Assembly (NCBI GenBank): GCA_020226215.1
Contig: CM035234.1
Coordinates: 49,293,275 to 49,357,274, forward strand
Length of the DNA stretch: 64,000 nt
Origin: Sindora glabra
Lineage: Eukaryota > Streptophyta > Magnoliopsida > Fabales > Fabaceae
Direction of reading: 5' to 3'
The notes beneath the pieces are model-generated. The model had not been told where the DNA came from and ran no database searches. It saw only the letters and a list, made by a program, of their open reading frames with translations. This document shows, piece after piece, positions 1 through 12,100 of the stretch. The stretch's first letter is position 1. Every line of letters begins with the position of its first letter. The translations under genes were made by a program, and so were the position numbers.

Positions 1-3000
1 AATCTTTTACATAAGCAAATTTATCATTACTCAGAGAAAAGATTATGATAACAGGATTGTTAGAATATAAATTTGGCTAAGGTTAGAAACCCCTTAACCT
101 ATTAGCTTGATAAAGATATTTACAACATGCAACATGCCTTACACTTTAATAGAGGTTGCTACAATTGACTACATAATATTTTCCATGGCATAATATCTCT
201 TAACACATATCCAAACATAGATTTATAATTATTTGGATAACTAATGAAACAAGTTTGAGTAATCTGTATATATAAGATCTTCTAATTTTTTATTAGTCAA
301 CGTGTAATAATTTGTACCACTTAGATGCAATATCATTTGTTGTCCAAAACTATTGACTTAAACCAATAATAGGCTACCTATAATTAATGCATATGAGACA
401 TTCTTTATCACTTAAAAAATATTTAGGCTTAATTAATTTGATCCTTTTAGATTAACAAAAATGAGGGCACACCCTTGGGACTTATGCATTATGGGCATAC
501 CATGTTTTTTCCCTTAATTCAAGGCTTTAATTCTTAATTGCATTATTTCAACCAACATATTGATATCATGACCAACTTAGAAAAATGTCGTCATCATGTA
601 GATCTAGAATTATTAAAATATATGTACTCACCAACTTACACTAGTCTGCATTGTTAAAATTCTTACTCATACTTTCATCATAAGAAATCATAAGTCAAAG
701 ATTGTGGTATAAGTTTAGGTATCTCATCAAAACAAGATACAACCATATAGATAGATATTTTTAATTTTTCCTTTTTGAAACTATTTGGCTATTGGGTTAC
801 TAATTAGGAAGGTCACTTTCTTCTTTAACCAACATGACTTGTACTAAAATGAATACTTTAAACCATAAGTGATTGTGTTAAAAAAGAAGAGTTTTGACAC
901 ATTATACCATCCTTTTAAGAGTAGTTCTCAACCATCGATTGAATTGTACTTGAACCTACAAATTTATTTGAACATCCCCTTTTAAACAAAAATAATACTT
1001 AGTCTCTAACTAGCTAATTGATGATGAGCATTTTAACTTGTCTCCAAATTCAATTGCTCCAACCTAACATGAAAGACTAACTTAGTCTTTGTGAGATATT
1101 CCAAAATAGGTTTCAAAATTGTTTTGTTTTTCTAAATGCACTAGACCAAAAGATAGGATGATGAAAATAAACTTGTTAATCTATATGGAGTTATCAGACT
1201 TTGCTTTTGACTCCCATTATTCAAGAATGTGCTCTAAATTGATCAATTTAACTCAATTTTAAAGATGGTTTTAGGTATAAGTTTCAAAATTGGATTTTGT
1301 AAAACTCTAATACAACCTTTACTAAAACATATACCCCTATAAACACATCAAAAAATAAGTTTTATTTGGTAAAACATAACAATTGGTGAAAAATGATTTT
1401 TCTCAATGAAATATATAAATAATGTGTTTTTTTGGTACAACATAAAGGAAAACTACTATCTCTAACTTTAACGCTATAATGTCAATAAAATTCTAGAAAA
1501 ATAGTTCTAGTGTATGCCAAGTTAGAAACTATTCCACATGTCAATCATTTAAGCTTTTAAGCTTATCACATTTGATAAATTCGAAAATGTGTTCTTACAC
1601 TCTAATGACTTAATTATAGGCCTTTCCCTAAACAACGAGAAATAAAAACCTTTCACACTTTATAGACTTTCACGAATTTTCCATGAAGGTCAACCCATTT
1701 ACTAGTTCATGGATGCTTTGTCTAATGGTTTGGTTTAAAATAACTATCAAACTGATTCGATTCAAGTATGACTAACTTTATGTTCAACTTTTGCTTTTAT
1801 ACTTGAATTTGTACAAATAGTTAATTCCTTTTCTAAATCACCAAATACAATTTCTAAACTAGGCCCTATTCATCATATCTGTCCCATTTAGCATCACATA
1901 GACATGACATTTAGAAAAAATATTCTAATCACATGATGCATGTCAAAACATTAATTATACTAATATCTTTCCTCATAAAATTATACTATACAACCACATT
2001 CAATATCATATTATAAGGACTAACACTAAAGGTCATTTAAGTTCTTACAATATAATATAAAAATCAAACATTATACTCCTAAAACTTAACATCAAAAGGT
2101 GTTTAAAAAATTCAAGGATTATAACACTCAATCTTACACTTATATTATAACAAATTTATCATAATAATAATAATATAACACCAAAAGTGTTTAATATTAC
2201 CTATATAGTCTTTCCCTTTACATTTTAAAACAAAATTTTCCTTTCTAAAATTTTGAACAAAATTTTATGGAACTATTCCAACAAAAGTAGGTACACAATT
2301 ATATAAAATTTTATTGCACAATATGAGTATATAAAGATTTCCATGTAATGTAATAATGTACCAAAAATTATTACATTATGCAAATAGTATCAAAAAATGC
2401 TACAAAAGTTTTAATAGGTAGCTAAAATTGTATAACTTACCTAAAAATGATGGCAAAGAGGGAATAAATACATTATTCATTAGATTGCATAGAAAACATC
2501 CTAAATACTTAGTTATAATTTAAAGCCATAACCTAGTTCTAATACTAATTGCAAGAATAATTTTATTTCTATTATAGGAATAATTTTATTTCTTAATAAT
2601 TTTATTTTTAGTTGTAAAGCTAGAATTTTAGCTTTAAATTATGAAATGAACAAAGATGAACAAAACATTCAATTATATAAAATTAATGCAATAACTACTT
2701 GGATTAATTGATGTTTTATCCTCAATTTAGCACTCCTTAAATCAATTGAATGCATTTTGAAGACGTAAAGATAAAAAAATCATTATAAAAGCCATATCCC
2801 CTCTATTGTAACCTCTATTTTTTCTCTTTGATGAGAAGGACAAAGTTTATATACTAATAGGACATTATAAACTAGGATTAATCACTAGATATTGGAAACC
2901 CCTATTAAAATAATTAGGTTAGATCATGGACTCTACCTATCGAAAAATCTATGTAAGTAACTCATATTCAGGCCTAAATATCATATAGGACCTATAATAA

Positions 3001-3299
3001 ATAGTCATTTTATTTTGAGCCCACGAAATGAGTATTAGCATTAAATTGTAATTTATAAATTAATGCAAACCTCACGTTAAAGTTTCTAATACATTGACCA
3101 TTACCCACCATTATTTATGAACGTTGACTATTACTTACTCCCATCCATTGTCTTTAACTATTGTTTAACACCATCGATAGCTATTGGCCACTATCCACCT
3201 TTGCTAGTTATTGCTAACCATTGCTCACCTTATATATCATTATTGACTATTTTCAACCATGACATGTCATTATTGATTATCACTCACTACCATCTACTA
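1..3299. other. AT-rich intergenic DNA, no gene seen
   Basis: No reading frame here looks like a protein: the longest are short and low in complexity. The stretch from about 3080 to 3310 is made of degenerate units resembling TTGACTATTACCCACC, which lead into the decayed trihelix promoter copy. I recognise no transposon protein or long terminal repeat in the rest, although the AT-rich, stop-laden character fits very old transposon debris. Confidence 0.5.
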
Positions 3300-4157
3300 T
3301 AGTTAACCATAGTCTGCCATGATCAATTATCGTTGACCACCACTAATCACTTATATCCATTATTATTAATCATCATTCATAATTATTTATAATCATCATT
3401 GCTAACTACTATCGACTAATTACTACAGTTGCCATCATCTACCAACATTGATCAAATAACTTTTTATTATTGATTATTCAATTTCTAATAATAATATTTT
3501 TGATAATTTAACAATATTTTTTAGGAAGTTTATTTGCAATATTCTTAAAAAATATATGAATGAATTAAAATATAATATTACAATATTTTTAAATTTTTTA
3601 ATTATACTAAATATAATGATATAACATTTTTAAAATTATACTCCTAAAAATATTGAGATTCACAAGAATATATCACTCTATCTACATATTCCTTCTTAAT
3701 TAACCACTCCAATATTCTTACAAACAAAGGCAAGGATTAGCTTTTGTGCTAACCAAGAGTTTGGGACCATCACCTTTATATAATAAGCTAAAGATTGAGT
3801 CCATCAATATTAACTATCATTATATCATAGCATAATAATTACCTTTACCACTACATAACCATAACCACCACAACTAAAACAACCACCATCCCTGCCACAA
3901 TTGCAACCAATGCTATTATTATAACCACCTCCACCACATGTAAACCAAACAAGATTCTCACCTTCCCAAGTTAATTTTACATAAATCAAATTCCATTTCT
4001 TTTCCTAGCACAACCATTAATGGCTTTGTTGCCCTTGCCCAAGCTCTTCTCCTAAATCATGGCCATCACCTTTTTCATTGTTATTGCTTTTACTTTTGTC
4101 TTTCCTTTTTTAAAACCCTAATCAATTCCATGGACCCATGAAGAAATAATGTATCTC
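3300..4157 (+). pseudogene. Decayed copy of the trihelix gene's promoter and 5' coding end
   Basis: This stretch aligns nearly end to end with 14590-15840, the upstream region and first codons of the intact trihelix gene. The offset is about 11.7 kb at the start codon (ATG at 4020 here, 15697 in the intact gene). The TATA region, the CCACC-rich leader and the start codon can all be matched. Most differences are C to T or G to A, as expected from deamination of methylated cytosine. The frame opens with the same start and the PLPKLFS segment, then stops where the glutamine CAA has become TAA, after 11 codons. Homology ends just after the Trp-Thr-His-Glu-Glu block that opens the trihelix domain. 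No functional protein is possible. Confidence 0.85.
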
Positions 4158-4190
4158 AGTCACAAGGGATTTCTCCTTCATTCCTATAAT

Positions 4191-4385
4191 TAATGTAAGT
4201 TAAGAAATACTATTAATGGTTATTGAAGGAAACAATGACTCTAAATCCCTTAATCAAGGATAAGGTGTATGAAGATAACAATGACTTTAAATCTCCTAAT
4301 TAATGTAAGTTAAGAAATACTATTAACGGTTATTGAAGGAAACAATGACTCTAAATCCCCTAATCAAGGATAAGGTGTATGAGAA
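4191..4385. repeat. 109-bp tandem duplication, two copies
   Basis: The segment starting TTAATGTAAGTTAAGAAATA at 4191 recurs at 4300 with few changes, giving a period of about 109 bp. The second copy is partial. It lies between the decayed trihelix copy and the transposase relic, so it may mark the rearranged junction. Confidence 0.8.
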
Positions 4386-4439
4386 GGCAAAAAATATTGA
4401 TGTTATTTTTGACAAATTGAATACAACTACAAGCAATGA

Positions 4440-5860
4440 CATTTCATAAAAGAAGAGGCCTATATTCTTTAATCTTATATATTGGAAAGATTTATTTGCT
4501 AAATACAACATTAATGTCATGTATATAGAGAAAAATATATACAATAGCCTAGTTAGAATACTCTAAATATGTCAAGCAAGATAAAGGATGGAGTCAAGGC
4601 CATACAAAAATTACAAAAAATAGTCATACCAAAGGAACTAACATTAAATAGAATGGCTCAATGTACATATTTTTTTTTTAACTTGTCATACATTGTTTCG
4701 AAAGGAGAAATCAAGTTTTTACAAGTTTCTACATAGGATTAAGTGCCCTAAGACTATTCTTTCAATATTAAAAGCTTTATTTTTATGAAAGATCTAGAAT
4801 TAGTTAGTTTGAAATCTCATGATTATTATGCTTTGATGTAATAACTTGTACAAGTCACCATTTAAGTAATATTGCCTAAACATATGAGACAAGTTATTAC
4901 AAGACTTTGTTTCTTCTTTATTGTAATATATGCTAAGGTCATTGATCCAAAGGACTTAGATGAGTTGTAAAAGGATTTTGTCATCATACTATGTTAACTT
5001 AAGATTTTTTTCTCTACCTTTATTTTTTGACATCATGGTACATTTGATTGTGCATTTGATAAGGGAGATAAGACTTTGTTGATTAATTTACTTAAGGTTG
5101 ATAATTTGAGTGATAGATGAAGATCCTAAAAGGGCATATGCATAACTATAATATGCTCGAAAGATGTATTATTAAAGGGTATATTGTTGAAGAGGTTGTC
5201 GAGTTTTACACTAAATAATTATCAAATGTGAGCACTATTGGGCTTCCTAAGGCCTACCATAAGGGAAGAATTTTAGGGAATGGTACATTAAGGACCTAAT
5301 TGGTAAGCACAAACCATGAAATGCAAGCACAAACACGCCTTTATATTTTACAAAATAGTGAAAAAGAATAAGCCTTATATAGATGAGCATATTGGTCTCA
5401 TAAAAGAGCTTTATTGTGGCAGGAATGAATAATGGATACAAGTTGAACATAGTCTCACATTTAGCACATAATTCCACAACTAAGTGGGATGCATGATAAA
5501 GCTAACATTAGATACTATTTATAAGAATATCATATGGTCAGGTAATAAGTTTCATATAGGGTTATATCTTATCAAATATACGATATTAATAAATATTCTT
5601 TTTACATGAAGGGATAGGATAAAAAGAATATCATGCAAAATAGTAAAGTTACTTTAGTGGTTTAAGTGATACATATCTTTAATGCCAAAGATAAAAACTC
5701 CATCTATGTGATGAGCTCATATTATGAGGTTATCAAATATATATGATAACTTAACTATGTCCAATTCAGAAAGCCTGTATTTTTTATCTAAATGGGTGGA
5801 GATTAATAACAACATCTAAGTAAATGAGTTAAGATTTATGTTGGTAGATTTTAGCATCAT
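4440..5860 (+). mobile_element. CACTA (En/Spm) transposon TNP2 transposase relic
   Basis: Piecewise translation on the + strand, across many stops and frameshifts, gives the order of conserved blocks known from plant TNP2 proteins. A block like FFNLPYWKD...NVMHIEKNV is at about 4445-4540, the IKD-x-KA-x-Q-x-LQ region at about 4575, and LKSHDCHVLM (here SLKSHDYYALM) near 4810-4835. The LPKH...ITRLCFFF block is at about 4870-4915, with VIDPKDLDEL just after, and the C-terminal VVLFKCDWV-like motif is near 5780-5805. No open frame survives and terminal CACTA repeats were not located, so the element borders are unknown. The family call rests on the order of several separate motifs. Confidence 0.82.
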
Positions 5861-5869
5861 GCCCCTCAT

Positions 5870-8790
5870 ATATAAAAATTTATCTATCTATTTACTTAAT
5901 TATCTAGTTATTTATTTTGGTTTTTATTTCAATGGCATAACTTGAATCCTAGGAATCTAAGAAAAACAAAGGAGTAAATTGTTAAAAGGGATTAATATGA
6001 TAAATAATTAGAATAATGACAGTATTAAGAAATTTTTATAAAAAAAATAGTTTATTAAATTATTAGAATTTGATGATGATTTGATGAAAGAATAATCTAT
6101 AAGATATTTATTACAATTTGAGTTTAGGAAGTCAGAATTAAAATGTTTTATATATATAAATAAATAATTTTGAGGGTGAGATAAATAAAATTTCATTAGG
6201 AAGAGTTAGATAATAATTTAGCTGATTTGAAGGCAAATACAAGTAAGAATAAGTTTATAAGTAAAAATGGAAATTTTGGTCATTTTCCAATTTTGCCTCT
6301 AAGACCCTTTTATTCCTTTATATTCTCTATTTTTAACATATACCTCATTCTTCTTCTTAACAATCTCCATCACTCTTTCTTCTTTGTACTCTCAAGGAAA
6401 GCTAAGTTTCCTCTTTTTCTTTTCTTCATCTTTTTCAAGTCTAAAGAAGATAAAACTTTTTGTATTCTAATCTTTGTGATATTGCCCTTCGATTTTTGCT
6501 TCTAGCTTTGAATGATTTTGGGGTTTTGCTTAAATGGAAGTTTTGATGCCCTAACTATAAATCTTTTGAATCTTAGATGTTTAAGGATAATTAACACTTA
6601 ATTTTGTCACCTATTAACTCATTTATAACTTATGAGTAGCATTCTATCCAAACCTATCTCAAACCTATTATGTTTACTTAGATTTGGTATTTATAGGGTT
6701 TTTTTATTAATATGTATAAAATGTTGATTGGTACTCTAAAGTTAAAGGTTATTTAATGGAAATTACTATTCAAGAGTTAAAAATTATGAGATTTGAAGGG
6801 TTAATGATGATGTTGCATGATGAACATAAGATTTATGGATTGAAAATAGTGGATGAATAATGATTTTGCAAGAAAAATTTATAGATCATGATGTAATGGT
6901 TAACTATGTTCAACAGAGCTACTTTTTAGACTAATGTAGTCAACTGTGCCCTATTAGAACTGTTTTTTGAAATAGGCATAGTTGACTATGTTTGACAGAG
7001 TCACACTTTGGATCCTCATAATTAATTATAGTTGTCAAAGTTCATCTCTGAACTTTTATAGTTGATTACATAGTTAACTCTTCCCTATTCCTCTATGTGT
7101 TTGCATTGTTATTGAATGGTTAATTATTTGAATATGAAAAGAATTTTTCCCCCATGAAGGAAATGATATCTTAGAATTTATTTGTCTATTATTTTTAAAA
7201 ACCCAAAGTTCTTATTTGGCAAACTATTTCCAAAATTTATTTTTAAAAACTATAACTCTAAATATGTAACTTAAAATTAAAAAAATAGAAATACTTTTTA
7301 TATACTTTCTTAACTTGTTCTTAATGCCTATTCTACAATTAAATGAAATATTTTCTTAATCCCTTTTCTAAAACCCTATATTCATTATTTTCCTCAAATC
7401 CAAAGATAGTTTTTAAAAATGATTTTTAAGAATAGTTTCTAAAAAAAATCCAAATAAACCTTTAGTATCTTTTACAAACATGGATGATTAAGTTTCCTTT
7501 ATTATTTATTTTTAAATTTAAAATTTTTCCCATATTTAATTAGGATGTTTCACTCATTAAATTTTAAAGAAAATTACTTCTTTTCTTTCTTCCTTTTTCT
7601 TTAGGGATTTTCTTCCCTTAGGTACTCTGTTGCTGCTAAATAGGTTAGTAGTAGACTTGTTTATAATGCCTAAAATTATTTTAACCATTTCTTTAAAATT
7701 TAAAAGCTCCAAATATTAATTTAAATTAATTTTTATTATTAAATTATTCCATTATAGAATTTTTTTAAAATAAAATAATTATTTATGTATTTAATCATTT
7801 AATCACTATTTATTTTAGCTTATAATAAATCTAGATATTTAATTTTATCAAGCAACATTTCATACTTACATTTCTTTAGCCAATATGTCATCTAAAGTTT
7901 TGTTGAATGATTTTTATGATGTTTCTTTTATAGAATTGAAAACATTTAGAATTTATGAATGTGAAGATTCATAAAAGAGCTAGCATAGGTTTTAGTAAAC
8001 AATTTTATTTATAAACTTCAATTTTAAGGCACTTATTTTGATAATCAAGTTATTAAACCATTTTATGAAATATTAGAAAAAGAAGAAGATGAAAATGGCA
8101 AAATTAGGATAAGTGATTGTGATTTAGTAAGGATAGGATTTCTTATGAAATGAATAAGATTGGCTTTTATTTTAATTATCTTACACCTACCACATTCCAA
8201 TTTTTCCATTTTAAAATGGATGGTTAAGATTGAAGTATTAATGGGTTAAGTTATAACTAACCCACCTAAGAATTTCCTTCATCTGTGCCTTCTTTCTTTT
8301 TTCTTATCTCTTTCTCAAGCTTTCTCTCTTATTTTTTTCCTTTTCCTTTCTTTGTCTCCCTTTCCTTTTTCCTTTTTCACTCTAGTATTTCTTTAGCCAT
8401 TGTCATTGCGCTTCTTCTTGCTAAGAGTCCTTTTATTTAGGTGCTATTTACTAACATTGAAGGGAGTCATGGATTCCAGTTGGGAAAATGAAAGCACGAA
8501 GGATTCAACTGCTTCCTCTCATAAAAAAAATTGCCATACTTTGATTGTCATCGAGCTAAGGATAACCTCCTTAGGAAGAGATAAGTTGATAGAAGGCATA
8601 AAATTTAATTTATATGCATGTTGTTAGGTTTAATCCGAGAACCCTAACTCTAGTATAAACTTTAGAGTTTTTAAAAATAACTTTAGTAAGATAAAGAAGT
8701 TATGATTTAGCATATTAAAAGTGAATATTAGGCATTTATATGAAGGATTGTAGGAAAAGAAATGGTTAGTTTAGGCTTGACCTTGATTTG
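5870..8790. other. AT-rich non-genic region, no clear feature
   Basis: No credible gene. CT-rich stretches near 6300-6450 and 8260-8400 resemble the leaders often seen in plant retrotransposon LTRs. Repeated TAGTTGACTA-like words occur at 6890-7090. No transposon protein could be read with confidence. Confidence 0.4.
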
Positions 8791-8793
8791 TTC

Positions 8794-8798
<5 letters not shown>

Positions 8799-8885
<87 letters not shown>
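8799..8885. repeat. (AT)n microsatellite, about 87 bp
   Basis: An uninterrupted alternating AT run directly abuts the left end of the MITE at 8886-9140. The far side of the MITE also resumes with TATATATA, so the MITE probably inserted into an AT microsatellite. Confidence 0.97.
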
Positions 8886-8888
<3 letters not shown>

Positions 8889-9140
8889 GATATATCAAGT
8901 GAAAAGGGTATTTTTATATAAAAGATGAGATAAGTGAATCATAACCATTAGATCTTAGATCAATAGTTAGAATTAAAACATAATTAAAAGTCACATGACT
9001 ACTTAAAATAGTCACATGATCACTTTAATAAAGTCACATGACTTTATGCTTTATTCCTAACACTTTAATGTTAGATTTGATGGCCACGATTTGTTCCTTT
9101 CATTTTTACATAAAAACACTCTTTTCACTTTATATGCCTC
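8886..9140. mobile_element. MITE with about 70-bp terminal inverted repeats
   Basis: The left end (GGGGATATATCAAGTGAAAA) pairs with the reverse complement of the right end (GAGGCATATAAAGTGAAAAG). The similarity continues inward for about 70 bp, to CCATTAGATC on the left and CCATCAAATC on the right. There is no coding capacity. The flanks are TATA on both sides, so the target duplication may be TA but cannot be resolved in this sequence. The core contains repeats of AGTCACATGA. The ends do not match the Stowaway terminus I know, so I do not assign a superfamily. Confidence 0.8.
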
Positions 9141-12100
9141 TATATATATTTATGCATCCATGCATACATAGTTGTCTATGAATATGGAATTGTTTTTATA
9201 TTCATTTGTTGATCTTATTTTTAGTGTGATGGTTTTACATGACATGACACACAATGGAATATAAATATATAGATCATATAAATTGCTATTGAAAAGACCT
9301 TAAGGTCATGTAGTTGAAGCATGATAGTGTTGTTGCATATTCTATGATGCATAAAGTTAATATTTATTTATGAAGTGTATAATTTTTGTTAAGTAAATAA
9401 TTAAGGCCATGCAATGAAGGCATGCTATCTTTATTACCTAATAATATTACTATGCTTGGAAATAAACTATTGTGATGAATTATGGATTGTAATACATGTA
9501 TAAGATCTAGTATTAAAAGGACAGGAAGGAATAATGATGAAGTTATGAGATATATTGCACATATGAGTCTAGTATAAGAAAGATATGCATTTGATATATA
9601 TAGTCTTGACCCTTCTGAGCCATGATTGATATAAAACTCGATAAACCAATTTCCACCAGTCTATTCTAAATCTATTGCTTAGTATCAACATATGATTTAC
9701 CAATAATGCAAGATGATTTACATAAAAGACCAAATATTTACAATCAGTTAACTATCATGATAAGGAAGTTAAACCTACTTACTTGCTTTAACAATTAATG
9801 ATTAAATTGGTTTAACTAACTTTAATACATATAAAGCATTCCTTCTATTCCAAATCCAACTACACACTATGCAAACCAAGAAAATGTTCCTATATATAAA
9901 TAAAATAATTTCTATGGCTACTTTATTCAAAATAAATCTAGAAGAATTTACTTCTCTTACGTTAGTAGTGAAGGAGCTCTTATAATGGTATCTGCAAAAT
10001 TAAACAAACAAAAAAGTGAGTCTAAGATTCAATAAATAAATCATCTACTTAGATTTTTATATAGAAGAATATTTGCAATATCCTTACCGTTCAAACAAGT
10101 GTTCAATACATGTTGGTATAATTATATATAATAATATAAATAATTAACAATATTTTCTTTTAAGATCAAATAAATTATAAATAAAAATATTAAAGCCATT
10201 ACATCTTTTTGTGATTCTGAGTTTGCCTTATGTCTTCACAAACCTAATTTTATCCCTTTAAGGTTTGTATTATCCTTTCATAAACATTTTTTGGATTTAC
10301 TTTTATATCACATATCATTAATTTCATCTCTCATTTTATAATTTTCCATATAATAGGATCCCATAGTGGGATATCAGAGTCAAGAATCAACAAGTACATT
10401 TATATGCTAAATATGTAAATATATAAATCATATATCACCATAATATCATATAATTCCATAAAACATGTAAAATTAGGAATAACAAGATTCTAGTCAACTA
10501 TATAATTAACTAGGAGAGTCTAAAAGTATCTGATCCTTATGATTAACTATATTGATCCAAATAGCAAACTTTCTATGATATTAACTATGTTGTTAACTAT
10601 AAACCTTTTGAGAGCAACTCTCAAGGTTATAATCAATTATAAGCTGAATTTTGCATATTTTTCTACATTTTCATTATTCATTTGGTCTCATAACCTTAAA
10701 TTATTAACATACACAACTTTAAACCTAAAAATTCCATCAAAGTAAGCAATAAGACCCTTATACAAACTAAAGGCAATAAAAAACCTTCAACCTGTTCTTG
10801 ACCAACCGATCGACCGAACTCAAAGTTTGTAAGTTAAGAGCAGTTAATATATTATTATTAATTAAAAATAGAAGAAAAAATTTATAAATTTTGGACGATT
10901 AATTAATTATGAGTGTAAATTCTTAACTACAATTAATTGAATCTAACTAACATTAATCAAAATTTATATTAATTTTTTATTTGAAAATTCATATTTAAAA
11001 TTTTATTGATCATTTTTGTAATTTACTATTTGATTGCTTCTTATTATATTTATATTAATGGAATTATGATATTAATATGTGTTTTTAAACTAATTTCAAC
11101 CTTTAATCAATTTGTTTAAGCATTTTTTGAAAAAAAATCATATTTTAAACCAATTGAAACTAAACTTAATTGATTGAAACCAAATTTATTAAATTTGGTT
11201 AAGATTATGCAATCGGGTTTAGTCAGTTGAAAAAAAAATACTTTTCTCTTAAGAACGATCAGGTTAAAAAATAGTTTTAACTATCATTAATGGATCGATG
11301 ATCACCCCTAATACAAACCATACTTAACAAGAAATTTACCTCATAAAATAAATTTTACATTAATTAAACATAAAATGGCTTATGCTCATCATTTTATCCT
11401 TAATCAATTATAAATCATTTAAAATTAACTAATCTAAGTAAATTGCTTACTTACCTAGGTATAAAGGAGATAATTAAAGGTTGGAAAATATACTTAGTCA
11501 GTTTCTTATCACACAAATTCATATATTGGTAGTTAGGGTTTATTTCATCCGCTTTAGCCCAAAAAAATAAAAAATTAAAGCACATTCATGCAAGGACCTT
11601 AAGTCAAGAATATTACCTTGGTTAGTTAAGGATTTTTTATGATTAAATGAAATTAAATTCTTGGATTTAGCTTGAATTTGAAGAAGATAAGAAGAGAGAA
11701 TATGGGAAAAAGTTAATGGTTTAAGAAGTAGAAAGCATATGGGTTTCCATGGGTTTTTAGAGTTTTTAGAGTTTTAATTGTTTAAAGAAGGCATTAATAA
11801 TATATTCAAGGGTAAAATTGAAAAGGTATTTTCTAAATTTTCTCTATACATGTTTACTTAATTCTAATTATACATTAACCCTTAAATATTTTATTTTCTC
11901 ATTTTCTTACTATTTCACTTCAAATTCTACCATAATATCATATTATTTTCTACAAAATTATCATTCTAGTAATAGTTATAAAAATAAAAAAAATTATTTT
12001 TCCAACATAAAAATATTCTAATTATTTTTAATTTACTAAGGGTGAAACATACATATTATGATAGGGGAAATGTGATATGTGAAAACTAGATTAATAAATC

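Noticed and set aside
6227..6505. 92-codon open frame on the + strand, Phe/Leu/Lys-rich
   Set aside because: Pyrimidine-rich stretch typical of LTR leaders; composition explains the open frame.
9600..11800. Possible minus-strand LTR
   Set aside because: Texture is LTR-like but no partner LTR, primer-binding site or polymerase was found to support it.
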